Positions 1-12,002 of a stretch of 64,000 bases of DNA are shown here, one piece after another. How positions within the stretch are numbered: the first letter of the stretch is position 1; the number at the start of each line of letters is the position of its first letter. The stretch comes from Cladorhizidae sp. MBARI D1340-BT2. Taxonomy: Eukaryota; Porifera; Demospongiae; Poecilosclerida; Cladorhizidae. The DNA lies in assembly GCA_028752905.1 (NCBI GenBank), contig JAQNBH010000010.1:16271940-16335939 (forward strand), in the 5' to 3' direction. Made by a program: the position numbers and the translations under genes. The notes under the pieces were generated by a model. It was not told the DNA's origin, ran no database searches, and worked only from the letters and a program-made list of their open reading frames with translations.

Positions 1-197
1 CAAGAGTGCAATATCATGAGCACTCACAAAGTAAACGTCTAACCACTAAGATGGAATATTTTGTGACATAATATGTTTAGGTATATATTAAGAATGACAG
101 GAATTTTTCATATTCATGTAATTACATTGTTGATGAATAATGGAGGAATCTGTCAAACTAAATATTTACAATGCATTTGTAATTATGATCCACACAG

Positions 198-353
198 AAG
201 TCGCATTTGGATTTGAAGAGACAAAGTATTTGGTAAATGAATCAGCAGGCATCCTAAAAGTGTGTGGTGGCATAACTAATATCCAGGATGGTTTGCTGAT
301 CGCTGTTTCCATCACTGCAGAGATCAGTCTTCAAGCAAGGGCAGGAAGTGCAG
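198..353 (+). CDS. RTK exon A: first half of Calx-beta domain 1
   Basis: Bounded by an acceptor (..cacacag) and donor (gtaatt). Reads in phase 1 at both ends: EVAFGFEETKYLVNES then a beta-rich stretch ending AGSA. The FGFxxxxYxVxE pattern is the usual start of a Calx-beta fold. The final G of the exon completes an Asp codon with the first two bases of exon B if that exon starts at 5524. It is the leftmost exon seen; the true 5' end of the gene is outside the window. Confidence 0.75.
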
Positions 354-3300
354 GTAATTATTAGCTACAGTAGTAGTAACAAGAGTAGCCTCTAAAAAGA
401 CTTTTGTTAGATAAATCTTGTGTTGTATATTCACTTCACATATTCAGCGGACTCACTTCAGTACAGGATAAAAATCCAAATACATTATTTGTCAAGGTTT
501 TTGATAGTTTATTTGCTGATATATGATGAGGTCAAAGGGCATTGGAAATACTGGTTACATATTTTATAAGCTGGTTAAAAAATGACAATCGCCAAGCAAT
601 CGCCAAGCATATCGTATTATATCATCGTAATTCATTGTTATATGGTAAACCGGAATGAAGACAACATGAAAATATGACACCACAATACAATGTTTTGTGG
701 ATTAGGTCTATTCTAGCAGTGAGCTATGAGTATCTGACCAATCACTATATAGCTGGTGTAGCTTCAAGTAGATGTTGTGGTAGATGAGAAGAAGTTGGTT
801 CGAGTCCTAAAGAGCTCTACCTTCTACGGTTAGATATCAGCTAAGCATCCCGCAAAGAACAAGTAGTAAGTCAGGTTATGTAGCTATATAGTTATTGTCT
901 GGTTTATATAATTATAGGTGGCCAGTGGTTTGGATATAATTTTATGCATATTTATCGGGTGTATCACATTTTTTCAATACTGAGATCATTAATCTCAGCT
1001 ACCCAGTTCAATGGGTGACTATAATGCAGCATTTAGATAGTGACTAAGCTTATGCCCAGGGAAACAGTGGCTAGAGTTAAGCTATGGCTGGAATAATCTG
1101 AAAAGGCACCGACCTTTAGTTCATCAAAATAACGATTTCATGGTCCTGTTTGAGTTCTAGCATGCCCTAAATATTTTTTTAAATAAATATCCCATTGATC
1201 AAGCATAGTTAGTTACTAACCTTTAGCCCATCAAAATCAAGCTTTCTTGATCCTGGTCCTTTTTGGGATTTTGCAGTCAATGAGTGACAACAGGTGTTGT
1301 ACGTACTCCAACCACTAGCAGTACCAGGGTGGAGTTCGGGAAGAGAAGGCATGGGCATGCCCATCGGGGAGGCCTGGTCCACTATAAGTTATGGGGAAAA
1401 GTGATACTATTCCCAGATGGAATTTAACAAAGAAGAGTTGAGTTTTTGCCAACAATCCAACTACTAACATGCTCCAAAATCTTATCTAATATGGCTCAGA
1501 AACTTCAAATACTGCCCAGTTGTCAGAGAATAATCAGGGGAAAGCGATATTATTCCCCAACTGGACAGGCCGATTTTATGAGATACTTCAGATTTATTTG
1601 CAGCATTGCCAATAATCATAACTATCTTGCCCAAAATCATGTCTAATGTGGCAGAGAAAGCTCTAACTGGACAGGCCGATTTTATGAGATACTTCAGATT
1701 TATTTGCAGCATTGCCAATAATCATAACTATCTTGCCCAAAATCATGTCTAATGTGGCAGAGAAAGCTCTAAATACCACCAGAGCAACCCTCTGGGAGAG
1801 GAGAGGAACTCCCCTCTCAGACTCCTCTCACATTGTCATTTGAAAACCCTACTTGGGATGTATAGACCCCCTGTCGGGAAAGTACTAGTGCTGCCCCAGA
1901 CTCCAACTTTAGTTGATAACTTATAAATTTATAATAGCATGTGAATATCTATAAGTTCACTTCAGTACCAATGCCTAACGTAAAGGCTTTAATTAGAAAT
2001 ATCCTTAACCATGTGATATGGTAATGACACAATTACACATCTACATATGACACATATCATCAATAGGTGTGTTTAGCACTAGTTAGAACACCATGAGTAT
2101 GCTTGATTTTTGGTGTGACATGTACACTTCCATTTTGCAGTGTAGATAATGGTGGAGAAATTAATAGTTTGAAGTCTTCCAGTAGTTCAAATTCTTCTAG
2201 TAGTAAAATCTACATATTATTTGGAAGTTATGTTGGGGGAAATATAGCCAGAAACATGGCTATAAAATCTTAAAGATCAAATTTCATAGTTCTAAGGGTT
2301 TTGGGGATACTGGTTCATTACATCCATGAAGGATTGAAGATACATTTAAAGTGTTGTTGTTGTTGTTCTTTTTGTTTTGGGGGAAGAATCAAAATTGGCA
2401 TTTATGTTATTAAGAAACTGTCAAAGTGAATTTCAGCCGATTTATAAACTTTTTTGTATAGCGATTTCAAAATAGGGATGAAACCAATAGTTCTATACCC
2501 CTTCAAATATCTTCCATGCTATTGTATTTATGTACACGTAGATAATCAGTAATTCCTAAAGGTCACTATTGTAGAAAAAGTTAGGGTTCTAAATAATCAT
2601 GTCTTTGTAGTTCCACATGCAGTTCCCGGCGCAATCAAAACGCTCAATAATGGATACACTTGAGAATGTTTATTATTGAAAATCTTTTGGCTATTTTTTT
2701 GTGAGTTTTACTGAATTGAGAAATAGCCATTGGAAATTTTTGTACCCTCTGGCAGTAAAATGATACCCAATTAACTTATTCCATGTAAATTATTAGATTT
2801 AGCAGCAAGGTATGGCATGTGCTGATTGGCATTATGTAGAATGTGATCTGCATGGCTAGAGATGGCATGTACTGCCTTGTGTAGTCTACAAAGGAGGAAA
2901 CAAAGTGGAAATAGGATTTAAAAGTGCTGGAGTCTCTCTAGAATATTATTTTCCTCTCATATATATTTTGGTCAGTCTTTTGATGAAAATGCCACCTGTC
3001 AATTGGACCGGAAAATGAGTAGGTTAGATTACCAAGCTGTTCTTGAGGAATCTTGGTTACATCTGGAGGAACTGGATGCCCACTGATTGAAATTTGCAAA
3101 ATTAGTGTAGGCATTGTAATTTGATAAGGCCTGGCCACTTGGGATACAACAAGACACAGTTTGTTTTGGTAAGTGTCAATAGCAACCATTTGTTTTCTCT
3201 AAACTAACCAGGGTCAGTTACCATCCAAGTTCTTCAATTGTCGATCAATTCTTTTAAAGCGTTCTTGTTAACCCATATTTTGGGCTTTCTCGAAGGCATT

Positions 3301-5523
3301 TGTTCGGAAGGAGGTCATTTTGAGGTGTCACTCTCTGCAATGGATTTGGCATGCACACTTCTGGTTATTAAGTCCATATGCACTTGAGATATCCTAGAAG
3401 TTACAACTCTTTTGGAGTCACTATCTTAGATACATAGGATTTTTTATCTTCAAATGAAGGTGACATTTGGGATATAGCTACTAGAAGTTATAACTCTTTT
3501 GAGAGTCATGATCCTAGATACATAACATAGGTTTGCCTATTGGTGAACAGATATCTGTAAGTTCAGCCACTATTATGGCAAGTATCTACCTAGTGGTGGC
3601 TTTCTTCCTTTAAGATAATCTTAAGGCATTACTGTCACTTAGACTATAGTCACTAACATCATCCTCCCGATAGGTCTGGAAAGAAAGTACCTTTGTTTTG
3701 ACTGCCAGGTAGAAAATCAAATACTGGCTCTCCTTGTGTATAGATCAGCTCATTGCCTCATTAGCTGTAAACCCCTTTTCAATGCCATGATGAATACACC
3801 CCCATCTAAGGAATCTCTCTATTGGGGGTATTTAATAATGTTGAGGTTGCACTAGTTGTACCCCAGTTTGGATAGCATAAAGTTTTGTTGAAGCAATGAA
3901 GCTTGGCAATGGCGAGGCCCTGATCTAGTCAACTGTAGGCATATAAGCGTAATCCATAATATTGAGTTGAAGCAATGAACTTGGTGATGGTTGGGCACTC
4001 ATTTAGTCATCAGGAGGCTAATGCATGGAAACCTTTGAGAGTTAATGTATATTCTAGGGAACTTATCCTAGAATTCATTATCTCTAAATGGTGGTACAGA
4101 TATTTAGAGAGACAACCCACATAGTCATAATGTTGCATTATAGCTCTTCTGCTCTTCTATTCTGGATCCATCCCCTCCCGCCTCCACCCTCCCCCCTCCC
4201 AGCCTTAGAAGGATGCCATTTTTTGTGGGACAACTGCAGTGAAAACATTGATGTATGTTGAGGTATCTTTGGCCATTTAGAGATACACAATCTATATGTT
4301 CTACATTGATGTTTAAGTTTAGGAAAACATGGAGTGTCAATATGCTGATATACACTATGTAAGGACTGTGGTAAAAATTCTGTGTTGTTCATCGGTAATG
4401 CAAGAAACTACTTTAGGAACAGATAGTCTATAATGTCTGTTTGCCCATAATTATAGAGATAATCCAGATGGCAATAATGGCAATAATGTTTAAAAAATCA
4501 AGAAAATTATTGGATATGAATCTAGGTCTTCTGAAATATAGCCAGCCACTGGAGCTCACCTAGCAGAGGAGTGATAAAGATGGTTGTTTGCAAATTATTA
4601 TGCATGTTTGCAAGTGGGCTATAATTATATAAACTCATTGTGCACTTTGAGACTGAACAATGATTGGGCTCACTCCAGGGGATGGAGTTAGACCTGTATG
4701 CTCTATCAGAAAGTATGTGATGTGTTTTTGTCCTGGTGTGTGTATACAACAACCTCCTAAGTAACACAAATCTGCATGCATGAAATATTCTGCAAATTGC
4801 TATCTGATTTGCATATATACAGATTTGCAATATATTTTGCAATTTTATTCTGGTAGTGATTAACTAAATGTGTGCGGCATGGGGAGAAGCCCAATGGGCA
4901 GAGTCAGGGCAGAGGTGTTGTATGTCGATACTTAAATTTCCCTCGAAACACACCACTAGGAAATTGCACACTTTGCGCATATTTATAAGAAATGCCGAAA
5001 AACTCTAAATCTATCCTAAAGATCATGTTTTCAACAAAGAGATGTCTGGTAGCTGAGATGGGTTAATCAGAGGCTGACAGAACTGATTACAATCCTCTAA
5101 TGCTATTAAAGAGTCAACTTATAATATTCTCTGTTTACTCAAGTCACTTCAATACATACACACTTTTACAATAGCTTCAAAGAAGATTGTACTAATCTGA
5201 GAATACTTTCCCCAGTAAAATTTTGAAACCCAATTCCTATTTTCACTCAGGAACAGAAGAGAGAGGAGAGTGAATTCACCAAGTCTGATTAAATGAATGA
5301 AGGGGATACAAATGGGTTGATTATTACATGGTGTAAGCTCTACTTTTTGAGAATATTATTGTCATCAATAGTAGCAAATATCCTTACAAACAAAAATCTC
5401 CTCTTCCCCGACTGCCCTAGTCCACTTAAGCAGTCCTCAGAAAAAAGCTATGCTATGCATGATGTAATAATGGCTAAAGAGCATATCACCTTAAAAATTC
5501 TATTTTTTTTTGCAGATGATAAG
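354..5523 (+). other. Large intron A-B (5.2 kb), mostly non-coding
   Basis: No convincing exon is seen in this stretch. It holds a 106-bp tandem duplication (1561-1772), an imperfect direct repeat of about 88 bp near 3395 and 3483, another of about 80 bp near 3890 and 3970, and short poly-pyrimidine tracts. A minus-strand open frame at 2938-3189 has protein-like composition but no family I recognise; it may be a transposon remnant. A stretch around 795 (GGTTCGAGTCC) matches the pol III B-box consensus, without a convincing A box. Confidence 0.5.
1561..1772. repeat. 106-bp perfect-looking tandem duplication (2 copies)
   Basis: The segment beginning ctggacaggccgattttatg at 1561 recurs at 1667, and the match runs to the ctctaa at 1772. 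The two copies look nearly or fully identical, which implies a recent event. Confidence 0.9.
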
Positions 5524-5739
5524 ACTTTAAGGAACCACCTTTAAACAAAATAAATTTGACATTACTCAATTTGGATCATGGTGACATTAATAGCCAGAGG
5601 ATGTGTTTCAATATTACCATTATCAATGATGAAATCCGTGAAGATATTGAGTCATTCACTCTTGAAATCTCTGTTCCATCACACCTTCAAATAATAGCCT
5701 GGCCTGACATCACAGTGATCTCCATTTTGGATGATGATG
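5524..5739 (+). CDS. RTK exon B: second half of Calx-beta domain 1
   Basis: Reads DFKEPPLNKINLTLLNL, then the typical Calx-beta second-half segment with CFNITIINDEIREDIESFTL and ISILDDDG, ending at donor gtaagg. Start chosen at 5524 (after ..gataag) because this keeps phase 1 with exon A. The stronger-looking acceptor (tttttttgcag, exon from 5516) would put an in-frame TAA at 5520. Confidence 0.8.
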
Positions 5740-5817
5740 GTAAGGAAATATAGCCATGGTAAGCAGCTTAATTTGAATTGAGTCTCATTGATGAACTATT
5801 ATCTTTTGTCTATATAG

Positions 5818-5958
5818 TTGCTACCATTGGTTTCTTTGATGCATCATATTCCTTTGGCGAGAATGATTCAAAAGCTTTCTTGCAATTTGGAGTGCTCTCC
5901 GGAGACTTGCAAATAAATATTTCTGTTCAAGTTAACATATCGCAGAGATCAACATTGT
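5818..5958 (+). CDS. RTK exon C: first half of Calx-beta domain 2
   Basis: Acceptor ..tatatag, donor gtaaga, phase 1 at both ends, 141 nt. Reads VATIGFFDASYSFGEND and a strand pattern matching exon A. Only 78 nt of intron separates it from exon B. Confidence 0.82.
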
Positions 5959-6564
5959 GTAAGAAACAAATTAATATTAATTCTTGTAACCTATATTTAT
6001 TAGTCATATTCAGTAGGAATAGTCAGTCCTTCACAATTGGATCACTGAATAAGCATTTATGCTGCCATACGCAAATGCTGCACTTTTAAGAATTTTCAGA
6101 ACCAGTACATTGAAATCTCTAAACAAGTGATAGGAATCTTTGTACTTGGTTGTTATGAGAGCAAAAATTATTGAACAATTTCTGTGTAATAGCTCATTTT
6201 TGTGTTTTTTCACAGGTGTTTTTCCACAGGTGAATGTAAATTAACATTTTGCTATGTAGAAATGCACCTATTTTGTTTGTTAATTTTTGCTACTCTTTTC
6301 AACACTACTTAAAAACTTTACAAGTAAATACATGCTACAGTTTTTAGAATCAGGAATATGCTGATAAATCTTTTTAATTTGATCTGGTAATAGTTTCATG
6401 AGAATACACTGTGTTTCAACATAAAATTACTTTTGTTGCTAATAGTTTACTTCTTTAAAGTGTCTATGGAAACCAGATTAATTTATTTCCTAGATCCTTT
6501 ATTCTCATCTTTAAACTGGAGTGGATGATTCTACATCTCATTATCATGACCATTTTTTCCCCAG

Positions 6565-6765
6565 TTTTGATGGAGGATGATGGAGATGAACTCTATGTCT
6601 TGAATGCTGACCAGCCATCTATCAATGTCTCCTTCACTCTAGTCAATGACAACATATATGAATTTACCGAGTTGGTGATGGCAAATTTAAGTTTTGTAGG
6701 TGACCAACCTGCTCGTGTGACTATAGCCAATGGCAGTACAGAGATCTATATATTGGATGATGAAG
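6565..6765 (+). CDS. RTK exon D: second half of Calx-beta domain 2
   Basis: Acceptor ..ttccccag and donor gtaatc. Contains INVSFTLVNDNIYEFTELV and ends IYILDDEG, the classic Calx-beta ending in which acidic residues bind Ca2+ in the Na/Ca exchanger domains. 201 nt, phase 1 both ends. Confidence 0.87.
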
Positions 6766-7033
6766 GTAATCAATATCATTTGGTGCAACACCAGTTATGG
6801 AAGAATAAAAATCATGCTCATGTATATGAATATCACTGGCTTCAATAATGTTCATGAAAACTGAGAGCATATATAAATCATTTTGGGATCCAAAAATCAA
6901 AGCATGTATGAAATCATCATGTCGTATATAGCATACAGTTTTTTTGTTCATTTTTAACTATATATTAATAAATGAGGTCATTTAGTTATTATTATAATAT
7001 TTGTGATGTTGTAATCTGAATTTTATTTCCCAG

Positions 7034-7180
7034 TTTTGGATTTTAGATTTGTCCCAGGGATGTACTCAATCAGCAAAGATGATGTAAATATCAGTCTGAG
7101 TTTGCGCTTGGTCAGTGGCAATCTCGGAGATATTGGGGTCATATTAAGGGCAAGCATTGCAAACAGTTCCATTTTTCATG
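7034..7180 (+). CDS. RTK exon E: first half of Calx-beta domain 3
   Basis: Acceptor ..ttcccag, donor gtaaga, 147 nt, phase 1 both ends. Reads VLDFRFVPGMYSISKDDVNI and continues as a beta-rich segment. Weaker match to the consensus than exons A and C, so this is the most divergent of the three domains. Confidence 0.78.
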
Positions 7181-7389
7181 GTAAGAAAGTTAGTATCACA
7201 TATATAAACTACCTCTTTAACTTGCTAACGTTTATTACTGATATTAATAAACCACTCTTGCATGAGTGTTCTACATGGTTATCTCACTGATAATGATTCA
7301 AATAGAACTGGTTTAAAAAAAGAGATATAATATAATTATAAACAAAACTGTTATCCTCAAAATAATTACCATTGCAATGTATTTTTTAG

Positions 7390-7728
7390 AGATTACTTTT
7401 GAAGGAAACAGTGTATTGAAATTGGTCGAACTTCCGATATTACCATATGACACAACAGAGAGACCAATGGATTTTAAAGTTGAACTGTCACTTATAAACT
7501 ACACCAATGGAGAAGCCATTACAAACCAAGATAAGGAAAGAATTCTTCTAGGAGAGGCTGAAGTTACCATACGCCATCCACTCCCTATTCCAATTATCAT
7601 TGGGGCAACTTTAGGATCTGTAGCATTGTTAATCATTGTTGCTATAATATATGTTCTATCTGCTTTGTTTGGTGTTATGAGAAGGGGGAAAATGCAGCTG
7701 ATCAGGCTCCTGAACATGAGAATACAAG
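7390..7728 (+). CDS. RTK exon F: second half of Calx-beta 3, stalk and transmembrane helix
   Basis: After acceptor ..tttttag it encodes the last extracellular segment (EITFEGNSVLKL to EVTIRHPLPIP), then a hydrophobic helix from about 7603 to 7670 (IIIGATLGSVALLIIVAIIY), then basic residues VMRRGK as a stop-transfer signal. Donor gtatgt. The frame that carries the helix ends RRGKMQLIRLLNMRIQ; the +2 frame of the same bases reads ENAADQAPEHENTR, which looks more like a cytoplasmic juxtamembrane. A one-base error or real frameshift near 7680 is possible (see the microexon entry). Confidence 0.85.
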
Positions 7729-7885
7729 GTATGTGATGGAGTGTGTGATTTATGGCAAAGTTTATAATACCATAATGGTTGGCTGATGAATTTAATTAAC
7801 TTTATAACATCGATCGGAATTTTTATTGAGGTTAACACACTAAGTCAAATCGGGGGAACGGTGGACAAATAAAAAAATAAAAAAT

Positions 7886-8552
7886 TTAACCTGTGGTTAC
7901 AACTTTAGAGCTCCATAGATTCTGTGGTATGGACTTGATATAGCTATAGCTCAAAAGATAGGTCTCTCTGTGTGCGCTCTTTTGATACTAAAATATGTTT
8001 CATAGGTATAATACTAGACCCTAAAGCGGAGGGACCTCAAAAACCTGCACCCCAAAATCGCCGTCCAAAACCACTCCGAGTTGCGAAGTGCCAAAAAATT
8101 GAAAATGGTAAGAGGACTCTAGAGCATACAATGACCGTTTGAAATAGGCGTTAAAAATTTATTACCTGGTCAAGCGCGCGGGTGGAAAATTGAAGGTGTT
8201 ACGCCTTCAATTTTCCACCCGCGCCCTTGACCAGGTAATAAATTTTTAACACCTATTCAAAACGCTCATTGTAATTTGTATGCTCTAGAGCTTCCTCTAG
8301 CCACTCGTACCATTTTCAATTTTTGGGCAATTCGCAACTCGGAGGTTTTGGACGGCGATTTTGGGGTGCAGGTTTTTGAGGTCCCTCCGCTTTAGGTTCT
8401 AGTAACTTAAATTGCCTATAGTTATACCTATGAAACATATTTTAGTATCAAAAGAGAGCACACAGAGAGACCTATCTTTTGAGCTATATATCAAGTGCAT
8501 ACCATGAAGTTTACAGAATCTACTGAGCTCTAAAGTTGTAACCACAGGTTAA
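7886..8552. repeat. Long near-perfect inverted repeat (foldback element or MITE)
   Basis: Two arms of about 313 and 350 bp face each other with a three-base centre at 8199-8201. The left arm begins aacctgtggttacaacttta and the right arm ends with its complement. The inner arms include a GC-rich part (caagcgcgcgggtgg). The right arm has about 30 extra bases near 8397-8430. AT-rich stretches and short gggg/cccc tracts flank it (about 7850 and 8590), where the true ends may lie. It sits in the intron between the transmembrane and kinase exons and has no coding potential. Confidence 0.92.
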
Positions 8553-9528
8553 AAAAATAAAAATAAAAAAATGCAACTGTCACCCCTTTAACACATTTAA
8601 CATGTATATTTCAATCATGTTGGGAGAGATGTAGGGCAAGCACTTTCAAAATGTTGGTCAGGAAGTGGGTGTGGTTGCATGTGGCTGTTTTCACTATAGT
8701 GATATAGCCACATTATTTTCTTGTTACTCTCAGATTCTAGAATTTAAACATTATTTGAAGGAATTTACTACAGTTTTTAATTGGATAAGCTCCAGTTTTT
8801 TCAAGTTTATATTTTTTGTTATGTCTTTGTTAATTCATATATTAATGACTTATATAATATAGGGCATAACTAGAATGAATTTTGATTTCTTAGCAGAACT
8901 TCCAACAAATTTTGTAAAGATGATGTCATACCCAGTTTCTCTGTTTTAAATTAAACAACATTAGAGAGCTTTAGTCTTTCTTAGCATTTTTGATTTCATG
9001 TTTATTTTCAAATGCATAAAAAGGGATCATCACTAAGTGTAAAGCTACTAATGTAGGATCAGTATTAGTTACTTTAAGCAGCTTCTCCTTGAACTAGGTC
9101 TTGACATTCATCAGAGTGAGACTGTTGAAGCAAAAATCCATTAGATTAGTGACTGTTGTTATATTTAAAGCTTTTCTCAAAGAAGGTGTCCATATAGTTT
9201 TTTAGATAAAATTTAATTCTTCAGAGAGTGAAATATGATATTATTGTATTGCTCGAATGCTTCAGAGATCTCAATTTGCTCTTTCATCATCTGCCACTGG
9301 CACTAATTATAGAGGTGGACATTGTCAAAAAGGTTTCATTTGTATACATTGCAAGCATCTTTTTCAACATGAAATCATACATATTTAGTATGGGTAAATA
9401 GAAAATACTGCCAAATTATTAATAAACAGTACTGTTGCATTCTTCCAAATAAATATACTTTCATGTCCAAATTTTATGACTGAAAATTATGAATCTAATA
9501 TTTACATTACTTTTTCCCCTTGTGCTAG

Positions 9529-9551
9529 ATTGTCTTTCTGCAAGGATCAAG
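9529..9551 (+). CDS. Possible 23-nt juxtamembrane microexon
   Basis: A strong pyrimidine-rich acceptor (ctttttccccttgtgctag) precedes 23 bases followed by gtatac. If exon F is read in its shifted frame (ending phase 2), this microexon gives LSFCKDQ and leaves phase 1, which exactly fits exon G. In the unshifted frame of exon F it would break the reading frame. Either it is real and exon F carries a one-base fault, or it is a chance splice-like site. Confidence 0.3.
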
Positions 9552-9617
9552 GTATACATTTCATAAAGGTATATAGTAATCACATACAAATTAATGTCTA
9601 TCATTCCTTATATTTAG

Positions 9618-9731
9618 ATGAAGCAACAGAATTAAAGCTATATAGAGTGCAAAGTTCATTTAAGCTGAAGATTTCCCAACATCTTATGATTAATTCCTGC
9701 AATTTGGAGATGAAAGAAACTGTGGGACAAG
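9618..9731 (+). CDS. RTK exon G: juxtamembrane and start of kinase domain
   Basis: Acceptor ..atatttag, donor gtaagt, phase 1 both ends, 114 nt. Reads DEATELKLYRVQSSFKLK to LEMKETVGQG; the last residues are the first glycines of the nucleotide-binding loop, completed by exon H. Confidence 0.88.
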
Positions 9732-10034
9732 GTAAGTTCAGGTAGCCACCTTTACTAATATCCTACAGCTTGCCTAGAATAATCCATAATTAAATTTAAT
9801 GAGTGTTAGATGCTTTTCCAGTGCTTTATGATTCATATTCTTGACCAAATATATTTGTCAATGAAAGTGCATATATTCAGACTCAGTGGATAGAAATGCT
9901 TTAATTTAATTTTTGTACATGACTCCATATGCATAAGGTTATCCAAGTGAGAGAATAATCAAATTAATTAACATATTTTCATGATAGACACTTCATATTC
10001 ATAATTTTCATTCCTGATTCCTAATTCCTCTCAG

Positions 10035-10121
10035 GTCAGTATGGAATTGTTTACAGAGGGTACCTGTCTAAAGGATTCACCAATGGTTTTACTGAAGTAG
10101 TAGCTGTGAAGACATTAAAAG
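10035..10121 (+). CDS. RTK exon H: glycine loop and VAVK lysine
   Basis: Acceptor ..cctctcag, donor gtatgt, 87 nt. Encodes QYGIVYRGYL and EVVAVKTLKG. The Lys of VAVK is the ATP-phosphate-binding residue of protein kinases. Confidence 0.93.
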
Positions 10122-10181
10122 GTATGTTGGTGTGTTTAAAAATTAATGTTCTTGCTGAACTTAACATTATTTCCAAAATAG

Positions 10182-10405
10182 GTTTTCTGGATAAATCACT
10201 GGTGAGAGGTCTGTTAGAAGAGTGTTCTAGAATGTCGACATTTGACCATCCTAATGTTCTCACTCTCATTGGAGTCTGTGTGGATGGAGGTCCTGTTCCC
10301 TACATTGTGATGCCTTTCATGTTCAATGGCAACCTTGTTTCTTACCTTACAAGAGTGAGAAATGAAATCTATTTTTCAATAAACTCTGAGATGGATGAAA
10401 AAATT
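10182..10405 (+). CDS. RTK exon I: helix C to hinge and kinase insert
   Basis: Acceptor ..ccaaaatag, donor gtaagt, ends in phase 0. LLEECSRMSTFDHPNVL contains the helix-C Glu and the HPN turn. LIGVC and PYIVMPFMFNGNLVSYL give the hinge. An extra acidic stretch (NEIYFSINSEMDEKI) before the donor is a short kinase insert. Confidence 0.93.
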
Positions 10406-10472
10406 GTAAGTTCTGATGAAAAAATGTAGTGCATATTATGTTGATAATTAACATTTACCTCTATAATAATAG

Positions 10473-10582
10473 ATGCAGTGCACCTGTAAACTTATGGACT
10501 TCTGTCTTCAAATAGCTACAGGAATGGAGTATTTGACAAGCAAAATGATCATTCACAGAGATTTGGCTGCTAGAAACTGCAT
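10473..10582 (+). CDS. RTK exon J: catalytic loop HRDLAARN
   Basis: Acceptor ..ataatag, donor gtgagt, ends in phase 2. Encodes [15 protein letters not shown] and [12 protein letters not shown], with the catalytic Asp and the Arg-Asn that mark the tyrosine-kinase subfamily. Confidence 0.95.
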
Positions 10583-12002
10583 GTGAGTTACAAACCAGAG
10601 AGGTGTTACTGTTTATCTGGCTAAACAATACAACAAGCACTTTAGTACACTGAAATTTTGTTGCAGAAACAACAATTCTTAGAGTAAAATTTTTTAAATT
10701 CCCCTCCCAAATTAACAGCATTACGATATGGGTCATTGGATATATAATATACCACCTGGTCACTTACATCTACCACAGTAGAGTAGTGTGCTCAGTTCCA
10801 TTGGCTTTCCAACTGTATATGGGCACCTTTAGATATGCCTCACACTTGATATATTTTTATTTAATTCTGGCATTACAAATATTTTTAGCCAGAATTTATA
10901 TATATATATAAAGCCTGTTTTTAATATGTTTGTTGTCTATTTGTTTATCATCTCTACACTCTAAGAATATACCTCACCAACTATATATATATTATAAATG
11001 AGAATAACAAGAGATGGTTTTTGTTGATTTTCCCCCCTAAAAAGTTTGACTCAAAGATCCTGGTATCATCATCACCAAAGTGGCATAGCATTTGTAATCA
11101 TTGGCCATTTTCAATAGGCACATATGCTTTTCACAATTCCACCAATACACAACATGTTGGCAATAACAGCAAAGTACACTAGCTATAATTATTAGATCTC
11201 ATATAATACAAGCAGGTTGCTAGGCAAGGCTGCTTCTAGCCGTACTCTATTAGAAAATATCTTAGGTACTGAAATGGCAAATTGTGCAGAAGAAAGCTTA
11301 GTAATCATTGGTAGCTGCAATATAGCAGGGCTGCCTCTAGCCCTACTCCATTATTTTGGTAAAACACCTGAGTTACTTGCAACAGTGGTGAATCTTTTCA
11401 TAAATAATTAAAGTAGGTGGGTATCAAGGCATTCACTTCGTGTACCTTTGGTGCATTGTATCTCTGCTAGTGAACAGTAAAAATTTTAATTTTTTGGCTT
11501 TTTTTGACAATTTATTGAATATTTTTACCTTGAGAGTTTCTAATCCAAAAGTGGAACGGAAATTATTTCATAGAAAGTTAATTTATATATAATAATTATA
11601 TATATGCATATATCCAGGGAAACCTCCCTTCTATTGTTGCTTCTTTAAAGTATTGGATGCTTCAAGGCTAACACAAGCTTTTGGCCCTCCTTCCCCATAA
11701 TTACCAATTGGTAAGGCTTATCTCCCTTTTCATTTATTTACCTGATATTTCTGAACATCACTCCCAAACTAAAGACACTGTTTTTTCTAAGTGGTATTTT
11801 GGAAAGACAAAAACTGTCCCTTGTTCCTTTTAGCATAGAGTACAACAGTGGAAGTGGCTTAACTACAGTGCTGCAAGCAACCAAGCTTATTGTCTGATAT
11901 TTAGGATCATGTCCTAATGAGTTTCTTGAGAAGTGATCATAGAATTAGCACGTTAGGTTAATAAACTATGTTTGTAAAGGAGGCATTTCACATAACCCTA
12001 GC

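Noticed and set aside
1..53. Minus-strand word tagtggttagacg resembling a tRNA A box
   Set aside because: The rest of any element would be cut by the window edge; cannot be supported. The same applies to tagtggttagagcc at 43459.
795..805. GGTTCGAGTCC, a perfect B-box, suggesting a tRNA gene or SINE
   Set aside because: No cloverleaf or clear A box at the right distance; kept only as a note.
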